64,000 nucleotides of DNA from Pullichristensenella sp002068815 (GTDB taxonomy: Bacteria; Bacillota; Clostridia; Christensenellales; Aristaeellaceae). The stretch's first letter is position 1. The number at the start of each line of letters is the position of its first letter. The translations under genes and the position numbers were made by a program. Shown piece by piece: positions 35,572 to 44,230 of the stretch. Location: contig JAXGXF010000004.1 in the NCBI GenBank assembly GCA_040772885.1, positions 183,636 to 247,635 on the forward strand, written 5' to 3'. The notes under the pieces were generated by a model. The model did no database searches. It was not told the DNA's origin and worked only from the letters and a program-made list of their open reading frames with translations.

Positions 35572-36771
35572 ATGCAGTGGAAGGTGCTGATTGCCGACGA
35601 CGAGCCGAAGATCCGCCGCGGGCTGCACGTGCAGATCGAGCGGATGGGGCTGCCGGTCTTTGTCGCCGGCGAGGCGGAGGACGGCGAGATGGCGCTGAAG
35701 GCCGCGGAGGAGCTCAGGCCCGACATACTGCTCGTCGACATAAACATGCCGTTTTTGAGCGGACTCGACTTCATCGAGGCGCTGAAGCGCACGCGCTCGG
35801 ACGTCATCATCATCGTCGTGACCGGATATGAGGACTTCCAGTACGCCAGGCGCGCGCTGTCGCTCAATGTGCACGCATACCTTCTGAAGCCGGTCGACGC
35901 GGACGAACTCGACAAGACTCTCCGGAGCGCGGTCGAGGAGCTGGAGGCCCGGCGCGAACGCAGCCGCCACTTCGAGTGGGCGATCGCGCAGCTCGAGAGG
36001 CGGCGCGAATTCCTGCGCGAGGAGTTTTTGCGCGACGCGGCGGCCGGGCGGCTTGAGGACGACGAGATACGCGACTTCCGCGCCTATTTCGATTTTCCCG
36101 CGCCGATTCGCATGATGCTGATGATGATCGCCGTGCGCCGCCCGAGCGACAATGAAAAGCCCTGGCAGCACCTGATGCTGCAATACGCGCTGCAGGACGC
36201 GCTGTCGTCGGTCGCCGTGCGCATGCGCTTCAGCTGCCTATTCTCGGATGACCGCGGAAATATTTTGATGCTTTACGACGCGGACGCCTCACTGGACGAC
36301 CAACTGGCCTCGGCCGTCGAAACGGCCGTCGGCGAACAGCTGGGATTCGCCGCGCACGTTGCGGCGGAGCCCGTGCCGTCGCTGACGAAGCTGTCCGCCG
36401 CTTACGACACGGCCCTCGAGAGGGTATTGAAGGCGACAAGGCTCTCGCCGATCGTCGAGGCCGCGCGGCGCTATATCGCCGAAAACTTCCAGCGCGCGGA
36501 GCTAGGACTGCCGGACGTCGCGGGCGAATTCGGCATCCATCCGTCGTACCTGAGCCGACTGATGAAGCAGGAGCTCGGCATGTCGTTCTCGAAATACCTG
36601 ACGACGGTGCGCATCGCCGCGGCCGTCCAGAAGATGCGCGAGCCGGGCGCGCGCGTCAGGCAGGTCGCGGAGGAGGTCGGCTACAGCGCCGCGAACTACT
36701 TCAGCGTCGCCTTCAAAAAGATGCTGGGTGTCTCCCCCGCCGAATACCGCGCCGAGGAAGTGTCGCCATGA
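35572..36771 (+). CDS. Response regulator with AraC-type DNA-binding domain, YesN type
   Basis: Receiver domain at residues 1-120: acidic pocket IADDEPKIRRG, phospho-acceptor Asp near 56 in LLVDINMPFLSG, and the conserved Thr/Lys with LKPVDADELD. A middle linker of about 150 residues precedes two helix-turn-helices at the C-terminus (LGLPDVAGEFGIHPSYLSRL, then VRQVAEEVGYSAANYFSVAF and KKMLGVSPAEYR). 399 residues, typical of YesN-type regulators. It probably activates a sugar transport operon. The direct-repeat site upstream of 44136 is one candidate, and its overlapping sensor gene is cotranscribed. Confidence 0.93.
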   Translation: MQWKVLIADDEPKIRRGLHVQIERMGLPVFVAGEAEDGEMALKAAEELRPDILLVDINMPFLSGLDFIEALKRTRSDVIIIVVTGYEDFQYARRALSLNVHAYLLKPVDADELDKTLRSAVEELEARRERSRHFEWAIAQLERRREFLREEFLRDAAAGRLEDDEIRDFRAYFDFPAPIRMMLMMIAVRRPSDNEKPWQHLMLQYALQDALSSVAVRMRFSCLFSDDRGNILMLYDADASLDDQLASAVETAVGEQLGFAAHVAAEPVPSLTKLSAAYDTALERVLKATRLSPIVEAARRYIAENFQRAELGLPDVAGEFGIHPSYLSRLMKQELGMSFSKYLTTVRIAAAVQKMREPGARVRQVAEEVGYSAANYFSVAFKKMLGVSPAEYRAEEVSP

Positions 36772-37715
36772 AGCGTTGGCTGATGTTCAGCGGGGTTCTT
36801 ATGATGATCGTGGCGCTGTTGGCGGCGGCGGTGCTCGGGATTCCGGGCGTCATGGCGCCGCGCACGCGGGACGACAGCCCGCCGACGAAATATCTGATCG
36901 GCATGAGCCAGGCGAACCTGATCGAGCCGTGGCGCGTGACGATGAACCGCGAGCTCGAGCACGCCGCCGCCGAGCACTTTGACCTGCGCGTGATCTTCAC
37001 CGACGCGGCTGGGGACACCGAGCGCCAGATTTCAGACGTCGCGATGCTGATGGGTTACGACATAGACCTCTTGATCATCTCGCCGAACGACAGCGAGGCA
37101 CTCAGGCCGGTGCTTTCCGAAATCTACCGGGAGATTCCCGTCATCGTGCTCGACCGGAATGTCAGCGGGGATGACTATACGCTGTTCATAGGACCTAACA
37201 ACGACATGATCGGCTATCTGTCGGGATTGCGCGTCGGCCGGATGCTCGGCGAAGAGGGCGGCAGCGTCGTCGAAATTCTCGGCACCGAGGATTCGCCGCC
37301 CGTCGCCGCGCGCTCGGAGGGCTTTGCGCGCGCAATCGCCGATTTCCCGAACGTGACGATTCAGAAGCAGCTGGTCGCCGACTGGCTGCAGGATCGCGCC
37401 GAGGATCGCTTCAAGGAGTACCTGATCGTGTCCGACCGGCCGCCGGACGTCGTGTTCGCGCAGAACGATGCGATGGCCTACGGCGCGTGGATTGCCGCGC
37501 AGAAATACCGCGTCTACGGCACGCGCTTTGTCGGCGTGGACGGCCTCGAGGGCGATGGCGGAGGCGTCGATCTCGTCCGGCGCGGCATACTCGAGGCGAC
37601 GTTCTACTGCCCGACCGGCAGCCAGCAGGCGATCGATTATGCGCTCAAAATACTCTCCGGCGACGTGCCGGGCGTGCGGCAGTTGATCCTCGACCCGGTC
37701 GAGATCACGAACTGA
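36768..37715 (+). CDS. Membrane-anchored sugar-binding protein, putative sensor partner of the YesM-type kinase
   Basis: RbsB-fold protein whose N-terminus MKRWLMFSGVLMMIVALLAA looks like an uncleaved membrane anchor (no lipobox, no clear AxA site right after the helix). The rest is a full periplasmic-binding domain: YLIGMSQANLIEPWRVTMN, LIISPNDSEALRPVL near residue 100, FVGVDGLEGDGGG near 245. 315 residues. It overlaps the response-regulator stop (ATGA). Sugar-binding proteins paired with LytS/YesM kinases are known in clostridia (for example the xylose sensor XylFII-LytS), so this is best read as the extracytoplasmic sugar receptor of the kinase rather than a transporter subunit. Confidence 0.85.
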   Translation: MKRWLMFSGVLMMIVALLAAAVLGIPGVMAPRTRDDSPPTKYLIGMSQANLIEPWRVTMNRELEHAAAEHFDLRVIFTDAAGDTERQISDVAMLMGYDIDLLIISPNDSEALRPVLSEIYREIPVIVLDRNVSGDDYTLFIGPNNDMIGYLSGLRVGRMLGEEGGSVVEILGTEDSPPVAARSEGFARAIADFPNVTIQKQLVADWLQDRAEDRFKEYLIVSDRPPDVVFAQNDAMAYGAWIAAQKYRVYGTRFVGVDGLEGDGGGVDLVRRGILEATFYCPTGSQQAIDYALKILSGDVPGVRQLILDPVEITN

Positions 37716-37773
37716 CGAAGATGTCGGAAAAAAAGAGGTGCAGGCGAAATGCCGGCAACCTCCGTTCAAAGAA

Positions 37774-37820
37774 CCGCCGGGCCTCGATGTCTTGTCGCAT
37801 GAGGCCCGGCGGATTCGTTT
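37774..37820 (+). terminator. Terminator between convergent operons
   Basis: Perfect 12-base-pair stem CCGCCGGGCCTC/GAGGCCCGGCGG with a 15-base loop, followed by ATTCGTTTATT. It lies between the convergent sensor operon and the Gfo/Idh gene and may work in both directions. Confidence 0.75.
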
Positions 37821-37865
37821 ATTCATCCCTCGATCGGTTCGGGGAGGGCCCGAACCTCGTCGCCC

Positions 37866-38867
37866 CTACAGCGCGACCAGCTTCCCCGTCTCCAGGGATT
37901 CCTTGATCGCGAGCACCAATTTGAGCGTCTTTTCGGAGCTGTCGATCGAGCAGCGGTCCGTCGGCACATCCCGGAGGATGCAGTCCGCGAAATAGGCGAG
38001 CTCGTTGCCGAACGGGTCCGTCTGCGGGATGTCATCGTGGAGCTTCGGGTCGCTTCCGCGGGCGTAGGTATACACTGCCGAGGTCGCCGGCTCGTCGATG
38101 TTGTGCCCTGCGGTCAGCTGGAAGTTCAGGATCATCTCGTCGCCGAAGATGCGCATGCCCATCGTAAACGGGAAGTGGCCGAACGCCTCCTCGCAGGCCT
38201 CGACGACGCAACCTACGCCGCTCTTGAAGCGGATGTTCGCCAGCGCGTGGTTCCAGCTTCCGGCCGCGTTCTTCGCGCCGGTCGCGAACACGGACTCGAT
38301 GTCCCCGAACATGTTCTGCACGAAGTCGAGGTCGTGCAGCATCAGGTCGTAGATCGCGCCGCCGCTCTTGTCGCTCTCGCGGAACCAGGTCTGCCACTGG
38401 GGGAGCTCGCAGAGCCGCTTCGCGTGGCATATCTTGACATTCCCGAAGAGCCCCTTGTCGTAGAGCTCGCGAATGCGCATGTATTCCGGCCAGAAACGGA
38501 GGACCTGCGCGACCATGAACTTGACGCCCGCGTCCTCGACCGCCTGCCGGATGCGCCCGAAGGACTCGAGTGTCAGCGTGATGGGCTTTTCGCAGATCAC
38601 GTGCTTTTGGCAAGAGACGGCCTCGAGGATGTTCTGCTCGTGCACGTAGGTCGGGGTGCAGATGTCGACGATGTCGATCTCCGCGGCCGCGCAAGCCTCG
38701 CGGATGCTCGGGTAGCACGGGACTTTGAGCCGCTCGGACTCGGCCTTCGCGACCTCGGGATTTCGCGTGACGAGCGCGGCGAGTTCGAGGTTGTCGCACT
38801 TCGCAAGTCCCGCGATGTGCGCCCTCGCGATGTAGCCGACGCCCGCGACGGCAATTTTGAGCTTCAT
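37866..38867 (-). CDS. Gfo/Idh/MocA family oxidoreductase
   Basis: NAD(P)-dependent sugar or inositol-type dehydrogenase. Rossmann start LKIAVAGVGYIARAHIAGL; the EKPITLTLESF motif with the catalytic lysine near residue 93; DLMLHDLDFVQNMFG near 177 with the conserved Asp/His. 333 residues. AAAGGAGG precedes the ATG. Last gene of a six-gene operon with a ribose-type ABC transporter and two TIM-barrel isomerases, so it may oxidise the imported sugar or glycoside at a ring carbon. Specificity cannot be read from sequence. Confidence 0.9.
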   Translation of the reverse strand: MKLKIAVAGVGYIARAHIAGLAKCDNLELAALVTRNPEVAKAESERLKVPCYPSIREACAAAEIDIVDICTPTYVHEQNILEAVSCQKHVICEKPITLTLESFGRIRQAVEDAGVKFMVAQVLRFWPEYMRIRELYDKGLFGNVKICHAKRLCELPQWQTWFRESDKSGGAIYDLMLHDLDFVQNMFGDIESVFATGAKNAAGSWNHALANIRFKSGVGCVVEACEEAFGHFPFTMGMRIFGDEMILNFQLTAGHNIDEPATSAVYTYARGSDPKLHDDIPQTDPFGNELAYFADCILRDVPTDRCSIDSSEKTLKLVLAIKESLETGKLVAL

Positions 38868-38880
38868 GGTGTTGCCTCCT

Positions 38881-39711
38881 TTATTCCGGGATGTTCAGTA
38901 TCCGCTCGAGGGAAAGCCTTGCGTTGATGATGGACTGGTAGGGGAACCGGCGGTAATTCGGCAGGAACTCGACGGTCGCCCAGGAGTCGTAGCCGATCTT
39001 CCGGGCGGCGCGCATGACCTTGTGGAAGTCGACGTCCCCCTCGAAGAGGTCGACGAACATGCTCAGCCCCGCGCACTCGCCGCGGCAGTCGCAGAAGTGA
39101 AGCCTTCGGATGCGCCCGCCGAGGATTTCGATCCACTGCTCGGGATAGCCGATGTAGATGATGTTCCCGACGTCGAAGTACGCGCCGACGTACTCCGAGC
39201 CGATCTCATCCAGAAACCTTCGCATCTCGAGCGGGGACAGCAGAAACTTGTTCCAGACGTTCTCGACCGCGAGGCACACCCCCGCGGCCTGCGCGTAGGG
39301 GGCGAGCTCGCCCAGCGCGCGCTGCGCGTTTTCATAGGCGCGGTCATAGCGGACGACGCCCTCGGCGAAGTCCGTGCCCACCCAGCCGGGGACGACGAGC
39401 ACCGCGTCGGTGCCGAGCGCCTGCGCGGCGTCGACGGCCTTTTTGACGACGTCCTTCGCGCGAGAGGAATCGTCCGCCGCGAGGTTGTACGTCCACAGCG
39501 GCCACGCGCCGACGCCGGAGACCGAGAGCCCCATGTCCTCGACCATGCGCCGGACCGAGCGGATTTCCGCCTCGCCGGTTTGGAGGCTGAACGGCCCCTC
39601 CTCGGTCAGAACCAGCTCCACGCCGTCGTAGCCGGCCCGCCTGACCTCGCGGCATGCCTCCGGGATGTTCGCACCCTGCCCGAAGGTGAAAAAGCTGACG
39701 GATGTCTTCAT
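38881..39711 (-). CDS. Sugar phosphate isomerase/epimerase-like TIM-barrel protein
   Basis: AP-endonuclease-2 fold enzyme. Metal ligands at the expected places: Glu in CLAVENVWNKF (about residue 150), Asp in GAYFDVGNIIYIG (near 183), His in RRLHFCDCRG (near 210) and Glu in ATVEFLPNY (near 248). 276 residues. Adjacent to the Gfo/Idh gene in the same operon; such pairs commonly work on keto-sugars made by the dehydrogenase. Confidence 0.87.
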   Translation of the reverse strand: MKTSVSFFTFGQGANIPEACREVRRAGYDGVELVLTEEGPFSLQTGEAEIRSVRRMVEDMGLSVSGVGAWPLWTYNLAADDSSRAKDVVKKAVDAAQALGTDAVLVVPGWVGTDFAEGVVRYDRAYENAQRALGELAPYAQAAGVCLAVENVWNKFLLSPLEMRRFLDEIGSEYVGAYFDVGNIIYIGYPEQWIEILGGRIRRLHFCDCRGECAGLSMFVDLFEGDVDFHKVMRAARKIGYDSWATVEFLPNYRRFPYQSIINARLSLERILNIPE

Positions 39712-39721
39712 CGGGAAGCCC

Positions 39722-40687
39722 TCACTTCTTCTTTTTCAGGTTGTTGAGGTTGCTCAGGATCACCGCGAAGATGATCAGCGCGCCGGTGATGACGGTCTTC
39801 GTGTAGGAGTGCACCCCCATGATGTCCAGCGCGTTTGCGATGATGCCGGTGAACAGGCAGCCCAGGAACGCGCCGCCGACCGAGCCGCGCCCGCCCTCGA
39901 ACGTGATGCCGCCGATAATCGCGGCGACGAGCGCGTCCAGCTCGTACCCCTGCCCGGCGACCGCGGTGATCGAGTTCAGCCGCCCGGCGAGTATGCAGCT
40001 CGCGACGCCGACCAGAAGTCCGCTCAATCCGTAGGTCCGAATCTTATGCAGGTCCACGTTGATGCCCGACAGATAGGCGTTTTTCTCGTTGCCGCCGATC
40101 GCGATGATGCGCCGGCCGAAGCGCGTGCGCTGAACGAGCACGTAGACGACCGCGACGACCAGCAGCATCAGAAGCACCATCAGCGGCACGACGTCGAACA
40201 GCTTCACCTTGCGCAGGAAGTCGAAGTACTTGAAAAAGGACTGGAACGAGCCGCCGGCGATCAAGAGCCCGATGCCGTAGAACATCTGGCTCGTCCCGAG
40301 CGTGATGATCAGCGGCAGGCACTTCGATTTGGCGATGATGATGCCGTTGAGCGTGCCGGCGGCGGTCGCCATTAATATGCCCGTGACGAGCGCGAGCGGG
40401 AACACGTACGGCAGGTCCGGGTGGGTGTTGATGATGGTCGCCATCGTGACGCAGGCGAGCGCCATCATGTTTCCCATCGAAAGGTCTATGCCGCCGCCCA
40501 GCAGCAGAAGCCCCATCGCCATCGTCAGAACGCCGAGCACGGAAATCTGCTGCAATATCGAGAAGATGTTGTTGATCTTCAAAAACGCGGGCTTGATGAT
40601 GCTGACGACGATGACGATCAGCACGATGACCAGGCTCAGAAGGATGCGCTGATCCTTCAGCGGGTTCCGTCGCTTTGCCAGCTGCAT
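39722..40687 (-). CDS. Ribose-type sugar ABC transporter permease
   Basis: RbsC-type membrane subunit with about ten hydrophobic segments. Family motifs TMAMGLLLLGGGIDLSMGNM (about residues 55-74) and GGITFEGGRGSVGGAFLG near 262; the C-terminus ends in a lysine tail. 321 residues. It follows the ATPase gene with a one-base gap and precedes the TIM-barrel gene by 10 bases. Confidence 0.93.
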   Translation of the reverse strand: MQLAKRRNPLKDQRILLSLVIVLIVIVVSIIKPAFLKINNIFSILQQISVLGVLTMAMGLLLLGGGIDLSMGNMMALACVTMATIINTHPDLPYVFPLALVTGILMATAAGTLNGIIIAKSKCLPLIITLGTSQMFYGIGLLIAGGSFQSFFKYFDFLRKVKLFDVVPLMVLLMLLVVAVVYVLVQRTRFGRRIIAIGGNEKNAYLSGINVDLHKIRTYGLSGLLVGVASCILAGRLNSITAVAGQGYELDALVAAIIGGITFEGGRGSVGGAFLGCLFTGIIANALDIMGVHSYTKTVITGALIIFAVILSNLNNLKKKK

Positions 40688-40688
40688 A

Positions 40689-42206
40689 TCAGTTTACCCC
40701 CAACGCTTCTTTGATGATTCTCTGTTCGTTGATCTCCTCGCCGGTCAATTCGCAGCGGACGCTGCCCTTGCGGATGACCAGCACGCGGTCGCTCATCGAA
40801 ATCAGCTCCGGCATATCCGAGGAGATCATGATGATGGCGTTGCCCTCGCGGGTGAGCGCGGTCATCTGCCGGTAGAATTCCGCCTTCGCGTTGACGTCGA
40901 TGCCGCGCGTCGGCTCGTCGAAGATGTAGACCGACTGCTTCGTGTACAGCCACTTTCCGAGCACGACCTTCTGCTGGTTGCCGCCGGAGAGGTTGCGCAC
41001 CTCCTGCATCAGCGAGGGCGTGCGGATGTCGAGCTTCTCCACGATCGGCCTGACCTTGCCCGCGTATCGCTTGAAGTTGTAGAAGAAGCCGCCCTTGGGC
41101 TGCTGCAGCGCGACGATCAGCGTGTTTTCCAGGACGCTCGAGTTGAGGTTCAGCCCCAGCCGCTGCCGGTCCTCCGTGATGTGCGCGATCCCCGCGCGTA
41201 TGCTGTCGGCGGGCGTGCGAATCTCGAGCTTCTTGCCGTTTAAGAAGATGTCGCCGGAGAAGCGCGGGTCCGCGCCGGAGATGGCGCGCGCGATCTCGGT
41301 GCGCCCGGAGCCCACCATGCCGCTGAGGCCGAGTATCTCGCCGCTGCGGACGAAGAACGAGACGGGGGCGGAATCGCTGTCGAGCCGGAGGTCTTTGACC
41401 TCGAGCATCACGCCGCCGATCGGGTTCGATTCCTTCTTGTAGAACACCTCGACCGGGCGGCCGACCATCTCCTGGGCGATCCGGCCGACGGGGATGTCCT
41501 TGTTCCGGTTGTCGAACGTCGAGACGGCGACGCCGTCCCGGATCACGGTGATCCGGTCCGCGATGCGCACGACTTCCTTCAGGTAATGGGAGATGTATAC
41601 GACGCCGATTCCCCGGTCGGCGATGTTTTTTGTGATCGTCAGCACCTTTTCGGCGTCCTCCACGTTGAACATGGAGGTCGGCTCGTCCAATATCAGCACG
41701 CGCGCTTCGCTCACCATCAGCGCCTTGAGGATTTTGACGAACTGCTGGTCCGCTACGGACATGTGCTCGACGGTCTGCAGCGGGTCGATGCGGATCGAAT
41801 AGTGCTCCATGACGGCGCGGACGCGCTTGAGCATCGCCTTGAAATCGACGAAACCGCCCCTTCCGGCGATCTCGTTTCCGACGAAGATGTTTTCCACTGC
41901 GTTCATCGTGGGCACCAGGTCGTTTTCCTGATAGACGATCGAGATGCCCAATTCCCGCGCCATCGCGGGGGTCAGTTCGCTGTACTCCCTTCCGTCGATG
42001 GAGATGCAGCCCGACGTGGGCGCATAGGCTCCCGACAGAACCTTCATCAGCGTCGATTTCCCCGCGCCGTTTTCCCCGACGACGCAGTGAACCTCGCCCT
42101 GAAAGACGTCAAAGGTGATGTTGGAGAGCGCGCGCACGCCCGGAAATTCCTTGACGATTGAGCGCAGCACGAGAAACGGAACCGGCATGGCAGTTGCTTT
42201 TTCCAT
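40689..42206 (-). CDS. Ribose-type sugar ABC transporter ATP-binding protein
   Basis: Double-domain ATPase. Domain 1: GENGAGKSTLMKVL, MSVADQQFVKILKAL and LILDEPTSMF. Domain 2: GMVGSGRTEIAR (degenerate Walker A), LSGGNQQKVVLGKWL and IFDEPTRGIDVN. 505 residues. Lies after the intercistronic hairpin at 42221-42254. Third RbsA-type ATPase of the window; each belongs to its own operon. Confidence 0.93.
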   Translation of the reverse strand: MEKATAMPVPFLVLRSIVKEFPGVRALSNITFDVFQGEVHCVVGENGAGKSTLMKVLSGAYAPTSGCISIDGREYSELTPAMARELGISIVYQENDLVPTMNAVENIFVGNEIAGRGGFVDFKAMLKRVRAVMEHYSIRIDPLQTVEHMSVADQQFVKILKALMVSEARVLILDEPTSMFNVEDAEKVLTITKNIADRGIGVVYISHYLKEVVRIADRITVIRDGVAVSTFDNRNKDIPVGRIAQEMVGRPVEVFYKKESNPIGGVMLEVKDLRLDSDSAPVSFFVRSGEILGLSGMVGSGRTEIARAISGADPRFSGDIFLNGKKLEIRTPADSIRAGIAHITEDRQRLGLNLNSSVLENTLIVALQQPKGGFFYNFKRYAGKVRPIVEKLDIRTPSLMQEVRNLSGGNQQKVVLGKWLYTKQSVYIFDEPTRGIDVNAKAEFYRQMTALTREGNAIIMISSDMPELISMSDRVLVIRKGSVRCELTGEEINEQRIIKEALGVN

Positions 42207-42220
42207 CGGTCACCTCATGA

Positions 42221-42254
42221 ATATATCGCGCCCCTGTGAAGGGGCACGATATAT
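42221..42254 (-). promoter_or_regulatory. Intercistronic hairpin after the binding-protein gene
   Basis: Long stem ATATATCG and GCCCCT paired with AGGGGC and CGATATAT across one mismatch, closed by a GTGA loop, between the binding-protein and ATPase genes. No U tract. Probably stabilises the upstream binding-protein transcript. Confidence 0.65.
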
Positions 42255-42267
42255 GTCGTCGCGAAGC

Positions 42268-43248
42268 TTATTGGAGGCCGTACACGTAGTCGTAGGCGAA
42301 CGCGTAGTCCGTCCAGTCGATCCAGTCGCCCATGTTGTCCTTGCCGACCGGGATGACGGGCAGGTTCGAGAACTTCGTCTCGGCGATCTTTCCCTCGGTC
42401 ACGTACTCGTGCAGGTCCTTGAACGCCATGACGCCCTGCAGCGACACCGGCGCGGTCATGTTCGCGGCCTCGATGCCTTCCTCGATCATGCCGTAGGCGT
42501 CGGGCGATCCGCCGGTCGAGACGATCGGGATGTCCGTCATGCCGAACGTCTCCAGCGCCTGGTAGCAGCCGATGGCGATCTGGTCGGAGTTGGCGAAGAT
42601 CGCGTTGAACTCGGTGCCGGAGTTGATGAAGTTCTCCGTGAGCCGGAGCCCGTCCTCGGTCGACCAGTTCGTCGTATTCAGTATGCCGACGATCTCGATC
42701 TGCCCGGCGTAGTCGGCAAGCGCCTTGTCGACGCCCTCCTGGTAGAACTCGTACACGCCGCCGCCCACGGCGCCCGCGCAGTAGAACACCTTCGGGTTCT
42801 CGATGTTCTTCGCGAGCCATTCGATCGCGGCGTAGCCGATGTCCGCGTACACGCAGCCGACCGCGTGGATGTAGCTGTCGTCCGGGGCGAAGGCGCTGAT
42901 ATCGAGGTTCTCAATCGTGATCGGGATGCCGGCCTCGTTGGCCATGTCGATCAGGGTCGCCGCCTGCGGGCCGGAGATGGGGAACAGGCAGATGCCGTCC
43001 ACGCCCTGCTGAATCAGCGATTCCATGCAGGCGATGGAGGTCTCGATGCTGTTCTCGGAGTCCATGACGATGACCTCCACGCCGTTCTTCTCCGCGGCGA
43101 AGGTGAAGGCCTTGGTCGAGTGCATGTTCCAGTCGTCGGCCATGTAGTAGGCGATGTTGCCGTACACCAGCTTGTCCTCCGCGGCGAGCGCGGAAACCGA
43201 CGAGAGCAGCAGCAGGAGGGCGAGTGCGATGAGCGCCAGTTTCTTCAT
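42268..43248 (-). CDS. Ribose-type sugar ABC transporter substrate-binding protein
   Basis: Secreted sugar receptor. Signal peptide MKKLALIALALLLLLSSVSA, then LAAED, with no lipobox cysteine. The mature domain has KLVYGNIAYYMADDWNMHS, GVDGICLFPISGPQAATLID near residue 85 and IPIVSTGGSPDAYGMIEEG near 240. 326 residues. It shows little of the EPWR-type N-terminal pattern shared by the 32730 and 36768 proteins, so its ligand is probably different. AAAAGGAGG precedes the ATG. Confidence 0.92.
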   Translation of the reverse strand: MKKLALIALALLLLLSSVSALAAEDKLVYGNIAYYMADDWNMHSTKAFTFAAEKNGVEVIVMDSENSIETSIACMESLIQQGVDGICLFPISGPQAATLIDMANEAGIPITIENLDISAFAPDDSYIHAVGCVYADIGYAAIEWLAKNIENPKVFYCAGAVGGGVYEFYQEGVDKALADYAGQIEIVGILNTTNWSTEDGLRLTENFINSGTEFNAIFANSDQIAIGCYQALETFGMTDIPIVSTGGSPDAYGMIEEGIEAANMTAPVSLQGVMAFKDLHEYVTEGKIAETKFSNLPVIPVGKDNMGDWIDWTDYAFAYDYVYGLQ

Positions 43249-43299
43249 GAGGGGAGCCTCCTTTTCAATATGCGATCCGGCATGCGCCGGCGCGCTGCG

Positions 43300-44136
43300 T
43301 CAGAGAATGCCATGCTCCTTCAGGTACTCGTAGGATTGGCGGACGATGCCGTTGACGAACTCGATCTCGCCGGGCTCCTTTGCCCGCATCGTGAATTCCG
43401 CGTTGTGCTCGATCTCGATGGAGAAGGGGCCCGCGTAGCCGTGCTCGCGCACGTAGCCGATGAAGCCGAGCAGATCCAGGTCGCCCCTTCCGATCGCCGG
43501 GAAATTCCAGCTGTTGTCAAAGCCCACCTTGTCCTTCAGGTGCACGAAGTTGACGGCCTCGACGCAGGTCTTTACCTCTTCCTCGGGCTTCTTCCCGCCG
43601 TAGAACATCACGTTCGCGGTGTCGTAGTTGACGCCGACGCGGTCGGACCCGACGCCGTTCACGAGCGCGAGTATCTTCTCGCCGGTTCCGTACTCCCCGT
43701 GAATCTCGATGCCGAGTTTGAGGTCGTACTTCTCCAAATCCGGCACCAGCGCGCGGATGTTCCGAATCAGCACGTCGTCGGTGAAGCTCTCGCCCTCGCC
43801 GAAGTGCGCCTCCCCGGTCGAGGAGATGATCCACTTCGCGCCGAAGCGGTTCGCGAGCTTCATGTTCGCGCGGAAGTCGTTGAGCCTCGCGGCGTCCGTC
43901 AGATTGCAGTGCCCGCCCACCGCGATGCAGGTCAGGTCAAGCTGCTTCAGCTTCGATGCGATCCTGTCGAGTTCTTCGTCCGGGAAATCCGGCATGATGT
44001 GCTCCGTCCAGCCCCTTACCGCGCAAAGCTCAACGTATTTGAAACCCGCGGCGGCAATGCCCTCAAGCGTTTCGTCGACACCGAACCCGTGGTAGGTGTT
44101 CGAGTTGACGGCAACCATGTTTTCCAAATTTGTCAC
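43300..44136 (-). CDS. Sugar phosphate isomerase/epimerase-like TIM-barrel protein
   Basis: First gene of the operon; AP-endonuclease-2 fold. Metal ligands: Glu in LGIEIHGEYG (about residue 145), Asp in GVNYDTANVMFYGG (near 175), His in FVHLKDKVG (near 205) and Glu in FSIEIEHNAEF (near 240). 278 residues if the GTG at 44136 is used, but AGGGGG touches that codon. TTG 44127 (six bases after GGGGGTG) or ATG 44118 are better-spaced starts and would shorten it by 3 or 6 residues. With the 38881 protein it gives this operon two related isomerases. Confidence 0.87.
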   Translation of the reverse strand: MTNLENMVAVNSNTYHGFGVDETLEGIAAAGFKYVELCAVRGWTEHIMPDFPDEELDRIASKLKQLDLTCIAVGGHCNLTDAARLNDFRANMKLANRFGAKWIISSTGEAHFGEGESFTDDVLIRNIRALVPDLEKYDLKLGIEIHGEYGTGEKILALVNGVGSDRVGVNYDTANVMFYGGKKPEEEVKTCVEAVNFVHLKDKVGFDNSWNFPAIGRGDLDLLGFIGYVREHGYAGPFSIEIEHNAEFTMRAKEPGEIEFVNGIVRQSYEYLKEHGIL

Positions 44137-44148
44137 CCCCTGCTAAAA

Positions 44149-44227
44149 AGCATAACATGATTCATTACCCATGTCAACGATATTTCTGCAAATCTTCCTA
44201 TTTGCATAGGGCAATTTATGCAAATCT
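44149..44227 (-). promoter_or_regulatory. Promoter with upstream direct repeats and inverted repeat
   Basis: On the minus strand TTGACA (44172-44177), a 17-base spacer and TATGCT (44149-44154) drive the third ABC operon. Upstream are two copies of AGATTTGCA (44187-44195 and 44219-44227), each continued by xAAAT, with starts 32 bases apart (about three helical turns). A near-perfect inverted repeat ATTTGCATA/TATGCAAAT (44200-44225) overlaps them. The position upstream of -35 suggests an activator such as an AraC-type protein. Confidence 0.8.
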
Positions 44228-44230
44228 GTG

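Noticed and set aside
33753..35915. 720-codon minus-strand frame opposite the histidine kinase
   Set aside because: Shadow frame opposite a gene with complete kinase motifs; no ribosome site or domain.
44187..44227. Repeats near 44200 considered as a CRISPR remnant
   Set aside because: Only two short repeats in a promoter position, no spacer series and no cas genes.
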